A DNA stretch of 42,665 nt from UBA1163 sp049513055 (GTDB lineage Bacteria > Desulfobacterota > BSN033 > UBA1163). The translations under genes and the position numbers were made by a program. How positions within the stretch are numbered: position 1 is the first letter of the stretch; each line of letters starts with the position of its first letter. The stretch covers positions 1-42,665 of the forward strand of contig JBEKWN010000032.1 of NCBI GenBank assembly GCA_049513055.1, given 5' to 3'. Shown here piece by piece: positions 38,214 to 42,665 of the stretch. Below the pieces are notes generated by a model that saw only the letters and a list, made by a program, of their open reading frames with translations, ran no database searches and was not told where the DNA came from.

Positions 38214-38927
38214 TTAACCTTTGGGTTTTCTAAGACGTCTGTAAAGAGCGGCACCCAGCAAGCCAGAGCCAAGGAGAATTAGGGTAGTGGGTTCGGGAAT
38301 CTCCGAGAACTGGTTTGTCACGCTTGAGAATGCTGCGTCCCCATTAGCACCACCTATTACACCGAAATCCTTTTCCACAAAAATTGGGCCAAAAGTTTTA
38401 ATTGGGAGCTTGGTGATGGGATCAGTAAGAGGAACCTCCCCAAATGTATTAGTATTGGTCGAATCAAAAATTAAACCTATGTTAGCTATATGTGGGCCTG
38501 TTATATCATTTCCCAGATATACATTCTCACCAAGACTAGCAATCCCAGTTCCGTGTTGAGACAATCCTCCAAAGCTGGCGCTGACATCTGCGATTGTTTC
38601 ACCTCCGGGAAGCACCCTCACATTATAAGTAAGAAAGGAATCACTAAGATTGCCGGTACCCGCAACCCAAAGACTGGTGAGTAGAAAGCCTGGATTTCCA
38701 GCAGTTGTTATAGGGGTAAAACTTATCAGGGCGGCAGTAGGGGCACCGCCGGCTATGGTATAGCCAAAATTATAGAACAACTTGTCGTCGATTTGGATTC
38801 CGTTGGATCCAAGTGCCATGACATCCGCCAGGGTTAATGCTTTAGCCAAACCTGGGGAAAGAGCTAAACCCAATGCCATTGTGATGGCAATTACTCCTAA
38901 GAACATCCTGCTCTTCCATTTTTTCAT
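38214..38927 (-). CDS. PEP-CTERM surface/secreted protein
   Basis: 237 aa. A signal peptide (SRMFLGVIAITMALGLALS) is followed by a Ser/Thr/Gly-rich beta-type body. A typical PEP-CTERM tail closes it: IPEPTTLILLGSGLLG, then ALYRRLRK. Exosortase (not in the window) would cut at the PEP motif, and the body would be released or attached to the cell surface, probably in exopolysaccharide. AAGGAGGT lies 7 nt before the ATG. A sigma-54-like promoter and two PEP-CTERM boxes lie upstream, so it is likely PrsR-activated. Confidence 0.85.
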   Translation of the reverse strand: MKKWKSRMFLGVIAITMALGLALSPGLAKALTLADVMALGSNGIQIDDKLFYNFGYTIAGGAPTAALISFTPITTAGNPGFLLTSLWVAGTGNLSDSFLTYNVRVLPGGETIADVSASFGGLSQHGTGIASLGENVYLGNDITGPHIANIGLIFDSTNTNTFGEVPLTDPITKLPIKTFGPIFVEKDFGVIGGANGDAAFSSVTNQFSEIPEPTTLILLGSGLLGAALYRRLRKPKG

Positions 38928-38974
38928 TTTCGTTACCTCCTTTTTAAATTTGAATTGCTGTTGTTTGTATTACT

Positions 38975-38988
38975 TCAAAAAGCATGCC
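38975..38988 (-). promoter_or_regulatory. Sigma-54-like promoter of the PEP-CTERM gene at 38214
   Basis: On the minus strand: CGGCATGCTTTTTGA. GG at -24 is followed after 10 bp by GA instead of GC. This is a near-consensus -24/-12 site about 50 bp upstream of the start codon, with boxes at 39109 and 39230 further upstream. Confidence 0.5.
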
Positions 38989-39108
38989 GATCTTATATTT
39001 ATTGCTATATTTCTTAAAAATATTTATAAGTATATAATTTCATTAAATAAATTATCATGATACATTCTTCGCGAGTAGTTCCCTTACATTTACTCAAACC
39101 TGCTATAT

Positions 39109-39128
39109 TGTAAAGAAATCCGACGGTC
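39109..39128 (+). promoter_or_regulatory. PEP-CTERM-box-like site B
   Basis: TGTAAAGAAATCCGACGGTC. About 120 bp upstream of the sigma-54-like site of the gene at 38214. Followed by GTGTTAAGCGTTGAGTG words also found near site D. Confidence 0.6.
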
Positions 39129-39229
39129 TTCTGGAACATTAAGTGTTAAGCGTTGAGTGTTAAGAAAAATAGCCTTAAAAAACAATAAGTTAGAAATATT
39201 CTTGATGAAAGAATTGAAAAATTTGAAAT

Positions 39230-39249
39230 TGTAAGGTTTTCCGACGTTT
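39230..39249 (+). promoter_or_regulatory. PEP-CTERM-box-like site C
   Basis: TGTAAGGTTTTCCGACGTTT. Its flanks (TTTTCGAGGAAATGGAAGAT and on) are homologous to those of site E. Second box upstream of the gene at 38214. Confidence 0.6.
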
Positions 39250-39442
39250 TTCGAGGAAATGGAAGATTGGAACCTTGAATATTGGAAAATTGGATTTGAT
39301 ACAATATACGGTTTTGGTGTTGGGTATAGGGTGAATAGGTGAGAATGATGCAATTTCATCTTTCCTCTAAAAATGTATAATATAAATAAAAGGGCCATTT
39401 TGAAGACGGCCCTCGGAGTGTTATGAAGATCGATAAACCAAT

Positions 39443-40171
39443 TTACTTTTTGCGGCGGAGGGCTCCTGCTAAACCAACGAGTCCAGCACCAAGGAGTATT
39501 ATAGTTGCGGGTTCGGGTGCATGAGCTTGTCCTTCAATAACATCGTTGCCACATTGCATTGTCCAGTGTAAACCAAACTCATTTCCAAGTCCCAAATGTG
39601 TTGTATCAAAATTATATGTTATACCGCTCGAATTGATTGAACCTGTAACATTACCAGGGACTGGGTTCCCATAACCCCCTTTCCACGCTTGGTCTGCCCT
39701 GTATGCATAACCAGATGGAGCCCCGGTCATAGTAATATCGCTAAATTTTATGTCATAGATATTTCCTGTAAGAGTATTAGGATCTAAGTGGATAACATAA
39801 TCCCACCCTTCGGAGCTTGAAAATATATCATCATAATAATGGGGTGCTGTCCCTGAAACACTCCAACCGTCTTTATTTATATATAAATCACCAGGCCCAT
39901 AACTTGCAGCTAATCCCAGACGCTTAAAATAATCACCTGTGATCACAACAGCCATTGTGTTACCGTTTATTGTTATAGTCATGCCGTCCAGAGAGAAATC
40001 AGGGTATCCAATCACATCTCCGTAATAAGTTGGACTTGAATTTACCACACTCCCACCCCAGTATGTATCAGAACCGTTTCTCGAATCATCAATCATTGCC
40101 CCTTAAGCATTTAACCCGATAAAAATAAGAGAGAGAATCATCCAAAAAATAAAAAATCTCTTTTTTCCCAT
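39443..40171 (-). pseudogene. PEP-CTERM protein with TAA stop inside the signal peptide
   Basis: ATG at 40171 has AGGAGGAAC directly upstream. It reads MGKKRFFIFWMILSLIFIGL, NA, then TAA at 40103-40105, then GAMIDDSRNGSD in the same frame to the end at 39443 (242 codons in all, excluding the final stop). The body is Gly/Tyr/Thr-rich, followed by APEPATIILLGAGLVG and a basic end, the sorting tail. An ATG after the stop (40096) gives a 217-aa frame but without signal peptide or ribosome-binding site. Either the gene is inactivated or the stop is read through. The intact promoter and RBS suggest recent loss. Confidence 0.75.
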
Positions 40172-40211
40172 TTGTTCCTCCTAAGAACTCGAAGATTTTA
40201 GTTTTAAAAAT

Positions 40212-40226
40212 GCATTAATGATGCCA
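40212..40226 (-). promoter_or_regulatory. Sigma-54 (-24/-12) promoter of the PEP-CTERM gene at 39443
   Basis: Minus strand: TGGCATCATTAATGC with GG and GC exactly 10 bp apart. The predicted transcript starts near 40200, with the RBS and ATG at 40171. Site D lies about 100 bp upstream. Confidence 0.7.
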
Positions 40227-40323
40227 ATTAAAATACCAAAACAAAAAAGTTATAATTAATTGATTTTAAAGAACAATTTATTTTTGGATTGACATTTAAT
40301 TATCTATGTAATTGTTAACTCTT

Positions 40324-40343
40324 TGTAAAGAAAACCGACAGTT
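40324..40343 (+). promoter_or_regulatory. PEP-CTERM-box-like site D
   Basis: TGTAAAGAAAACCGACAGTT, about 100 bp upstream of the sigma-54 site at 40212. Followed by GTGTTAAGTGTTGACTG, similar to the sequence after site B. Confidence 0.6.
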
Positions 40344-40488
40344 ACGCAGAGTGATAGGTGTTAAGTGTTGACTGGTTAGTGTTAATATCAATTCGTTAAT
40401 ATCAAATGTAAGCAAATACTGTCAATGGCTTATCTTAAAAATACATAACAAAAACAATATATTACAATTAGCCTTATAAAGCAGAAAG

Positions 40489-40508
40489 TGTAAAGTTTTC
40501 CGACGTTT
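40489..40508 (+). promoter_or_regulatory. PEP-CTERM-box-like site E
   Basis: TGTAAAGTTTTCCGACGTTT, nearly identical to site C. The following ~60 bp (AAATGG, AAGATTGGAA, TTTGGAATATTGG words) also match the sequence after site C. Confidence 0.6.
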
Positions 40509-40659
40509 TTCAAAGAAATGGAAAAATGGAAGGATGGAAGATTGGAATGATGGAAATTTGGAATATTGGAATACTGGGCAATAAACAAACCTTTAAAAAA
40601 TCTGAATTTTTTCGCGGAAAAATTGAAGAATAGAAAAAATTGTTCACTATTCCATTATT

Positions 40660-40791
40660 GATGGTCTCGTAAAAAGTAATGGATATCCGTTTTTGCCATT
40701 CCCGCTGAAGCGGGAATCCAGGAAATTCAAATACTTCTGGACTCCTGCTTTCGCAGGAGTGACAGCTTTTCGGACTTTTTACGAATCCACC
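40660..40791. mobile_element. 132-bp MITE-like palindromic element
   Basis: Terminal inverted repeats: GATGGTCTCGTAAAAAGT on the left, and ACTTTTTACGAATCCACC on the right. ATTATT flanks it on both sides (40654-40659 and 40792-40797). Two internal hairpins are ATTCCCGCTGAAGCGGGAAT (40698-40717) and ACTCCTGCTTTCGCAGGAGT (40741-40760). The CCCGC...GCGGG pair recalls palindromic repeats that are common in many proteobacterial genomes. It lies between the PEP-CTERM promoter region and prsR. Confidence 0.7.
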
Positions 40792-40814
40792 ATTATTCCA
40801 TTATCCCTATGTTT

Positions 40815-42173
40815 CTACCCTTCTTTTCCAATTCCTAATTTTTCCATCATCTCGTAGAGAGTTGGGCGGCTCAATCCCAATTCTTCTGCCGCTTTTGTCA
40901 GATTGCCTTTATTCCTGGATATCGCTCGCTTAACAAGATCTCTTTCCATTGCATCACGTGCTTCCTTAAGACTTTTTCCTTCATATTTGGCATGGGAAGA
41001 AGTAAGCTCCAAGTCCATCGGCGTTATCCTTGAGCCTTCGGCCATGATAACAGCCCTTTTGATCCGGTTTTCGAGCTCCCGGATGTTCCCAGGCCAGCCA
41101 TAGACTTCAATTTCTCGAAGGGCTTGCTTGGTGAATCCTGTAATCTTTTTCTTATTCTCAGCAACATATTTTCTCAGAAAAGCATTTGCCAGAAGCAGAA
41201 TATCCCCTTCGCGTTTTCTTAGAGGTGGCAAGTCGATACTGACGACTTCAATCCGGTAGTAGAGATCTTCCCGAAATCGTCCGTCACTGATTCCCTGTTT
41301 GAGATCCATGTTCGTAGCGGTCAAAACTCGCGCCTCAACGACTATCTCTTCTCTTCCCCCAACCCTTTCTATTCTTTGCTCCTGCAAAAAACGGAGAAGC
41401 TTTACCTGAAGCGGGAGCGAGAGCTCTCCAATCTCATCGAGAAACAACGTCCCACCATGGGCTGCTTCAATCCGGCCCTTTCGTTGAATATGAGCGCCCG
41501 TAAAGGAACCTTTTTCGTGTCCAAAAAGTTCGCTCTCCAACAGATTTTCTGGTATAGCGCCACAGTTGATCACCACGAAGGGACCATCTTTCTTGCTGCT
41601 TTCCCGATGGATTGCACGAGCAACAAGTTCTTTGCCCGTTCCGCTCTCTCCTGTAATCAGAACAGGTACCTCTGTTGTGGCCACCTTTCGGATGGCTGCA
41701 AATACTTCTTGCATTTTTGGACTTGTCCCGAGCATTTTATCAAAGGCTTCCCCGGTCACTTTTTGCTGCAATTCTCGATTTTCCATTTCGAGCCGTGAGA
41801 GATGAAAAGCCCGACTCAAGACGACTTTGAGTTCATCTATCTGAATGGGTTTGCAGAAAAAGTCGTATGCCCCCTGCCCAATCGCCTTGAGGGCATTATC
41901 CTTCTCCCCCTGCCCTGTGATAATAATGACTTTGGCGAGACTATCCTGCTCGAGCATATCAGCGAGCGCAAGAAAGCCTTCTTCCACCCCTTCAGGATGG
42001 GGAGGCAGACCGAGGTCCAATGTCACAACAGCAGGCCTTTCACTTCTGAGAATTTCCAGGGCGTTCGGCCGGTCATTGGCTAAGAACACCTCGTAGTCCC
42101 GGACGAGAGCCCACTTCATCTGGGTGCGGAGTTCTTCGTCGTCTTCTACAATGAGGAGTTTGGGATTATCCAT
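40815..42173 (-). CDS. prsR: PEP-CTERM-box response regulator, sigma-54 activator (PrsR-like)
   Basis: 452 aa. The receiver domain has acidic residues in VEDDEEL and the phosphoacceptor Asp in TLDLGLPPHPEGV; Thr and Lys switch residues are in IITGQG and FFCKPIQ. The sigma-54 ATPase has Walker A ITGESGTGKELVARAIH, the GAFTGA-type loop GSFTGA, and GGTLFLDEIGEL. A Fis-type HTH is at the C-terminus (NLTKAAEELGLSRPTLYEMM). The DLGLPPHPEG form is that of the PEP-CTERM-associated regulator PrsR. Its likely targets are the TGTAARG...CCGAC boxes listed here. The partner kinase PrsK is not in the window. Confidence 0.93.
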   Translation of the reverse strand: MDNPKLLIVEDDEELRTQMKWALVRDYEVFLANDRPNALEILRSERPAVVTLDLGLPPHPEGVEEGFLALADMLEQDSLAKVIIITGQGEKDNALKAIGQGAYDFFCKPIQIDELKVVLSRAFHLSRLEMENRELQQKVTGEAFDKMLGTSPKMQEVFAAIRKVATTEVPVLITGESGTGKELVARAIHRESSKKDGPFVVINCGAIPENLLESELFGHEKGSFTGAHIQRKGRIEAAHGGTLFLDEIGELSLPLQVKLLRFLQEQRIERVGGREEIVVEARVLTATNMDLKQGISDGRFREDLYYRIEVVSIDLPPLRKREGDILLLANAFLRKYVAENKKKITGFTKQALREIEVYGWPGNIRELENRIKRAVIMAEGSRITPMDLELTSSHAKYEGKSLKEARDAMERDLVKRAISRNKGNLTKAAEELGLSRPTLYEMMEKLGIGKEG

Positions 42174-42205
42174 AAGTTATCCAATGGCAAGTGTTGAGTT
42201 TTTTG

Positions 42206-42665
42206 CTATTTATAAATTAAGTTAAATAATTTGTTGGCTAATTCTGAATCAAGGTTTTTGAGTATCTTATATTGTTCAATAGAAATTCTTTTTTCCTTCG
42301 CTTTTAAATAGGCCTCCCCGAGGTTATAGTGGGCCTCGGCGAAATTTGGTTTGATTCGAATGGCCTCCTTGTATGCTTTGATGGCTTCTTTATGAAGGCC
42401 TATCTCACCATAGGAAAATCCAAGGTTGAGGAGAACCTCAGCATCGTCTGGTTTAATCCGAAGGGCTCGTTTGAATGCTTCGATGGCTTCGTTATGATTA
42501 CCTAATCTAATGTACGAAACTCCGAGGTTATAATAGAAACCAGAATCATCTGGTTCGTTTCGAATCGCTTGCTTGTATGCTTCAATCGCTTCATTGCTAC
42601 GGGATAATCTTGCAAAAGCCAATCCGAGGTAAAAATGGGCCATAGCATTATGTGGACTTATTTGA
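42206..42665 (-). CDS. TPR-repeat protein (5' end outside window)
   Basis: The frame is open to the right edge (residues QISPHNA precede the first ATG at 42643), so the N-terminus is missing. At least four TPR units are visible: SNEAIEAYKQAIRNEPDD, HNEAIEAFKRALRIKPDDAE, HKEAIKAYKEAIRIKPNF and KRISIEQYKILKNLD. The protein ends LANKLFNLIYK. TPR proteins mediate protein binding. It is 32 bp upstream of prsR on the same strand and may share its transcript, possibly as part of the PEP-CTERM/exopolysaccharide cluster. Confidence 0.8.
   Translation of the reverse strand, partial: QISPHNAMAHFYLGLAFARLSRSNEAIEAYKQAIRNEPDDSGFYYNLGVSYIRLGNHNEAIEAFKRALRIKPDDAEVLLNLGFSYGEIGLHKEAIKAYKEAIRIKPNFAEAHYNLGEAYLKAKEKRISIEQYKILKNLDSELANKLFNLIYK

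Noticed and set aside
24518..40105. Possible reassignment of TAA as a sense codon, suggested by two interrupted genes
   Set aside because: TAA ends several intact genes here (for example miaB, cmk and the mntA-like gene at 34270), so ordinary nonsense mutations are simpler.

Overview
The window looks like part of the chromosome of an anaerobic or microaerobic, probably lithotrophic bacterium of the Desulfobacterota/'deltaproteobacterial' type. I infer this from a b6f-like quinol complex with multiheme c cytochromes, a bifunctional FBP aldolase/phosphatase, a feo iron operon with a DtxR-FeoA regulator, sigma-54 control and a PEP-CTERM regulator. No 16S rRNA, complete tRNA or CRISPR array is visible, so the lineage is only a suggestion.

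Layout. 1-5.7 kb: a plus-strand respiratory operon with a GltD-type flavoprotein (cut by the left edge), cytochrome b6-like and subunit IV-like proteins, a Rieske protein, and pentaheme and octaheme cytochromes, closed by a hairpin terminator. 5.8-10.2 kb: a DHH phosphoesterase, then a promoter overlapped by a Fur-box-like palindrome driving fur-like, feoB, a zinc-ribbon gene and a DtxR-FeoA regulator. 10.2-22.9 kb: housekeeping genes: cmk-ispH-rpsA, ald, transketolase, a HAD phosphatase, a PhoU-like protein, miaB, FBP aldolase/phosphatase and surE. 22.9-37.7 kb: an accessory region with a tRNA 3'-end fragment, an MT-A70 methyltransferase, an excisionase-like HTH gene, an ExeA-like LysM ATPase, a PilZ protein, a PrsT-like TPR lipoprotein, a papain-like protease, four HEPN/nucleotidyltransferase modules in different states of decay, a wrecked RelBE-type module and an IS110 remnant. 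37.7 kb to the end: two PEP-CTERM proteins, one with a stop codon in its signal peptide, the PrsR-type sigma-54 response regulator, and a TPR protein cut by the right edge.

Most unusual content. (1) A 103-bp element made of successive short palindromes sits in frame inside two unrelated genes, miaB and a relE-type toxin. Each copy is flanked by a 5-bp target duplication, so each adds exactly 108 bp (36 codons). This resembles the Rickettsia palindromic elements in behaviour, but I do not recognise the family. (2) A second family with terminal inverted repeats starting CCCCGTTAGAAA occurs three times (101, 182 and 220 bp). Two copies have matching 4-bp flanks, and one copy lies in an antitoxin gene and supplies its stop codon. 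(3) Five copies of a TGTAARG...CCGAC box lie near sigma-54 -24/-12 promoters ahead of PEP-CTERM genes and a small unknown gene. Together with the PrsR gene in the window, these outline a regulon.

Links between genes. PrsR probably drives the sigma-54 promoters at 27.4, 34.7, 39.0 and 40.2 kb, although the 34.7 kb promoter has no recognisable box. The Fur-like and DtxR-FeoA proteins probably control iron uptake by FeoB. The flavoprotein, b-type and Rieske proteins and cytochromes would pass electrons between NAD(P)H or ferredoxin, quinone and periplasmic cytochromes.
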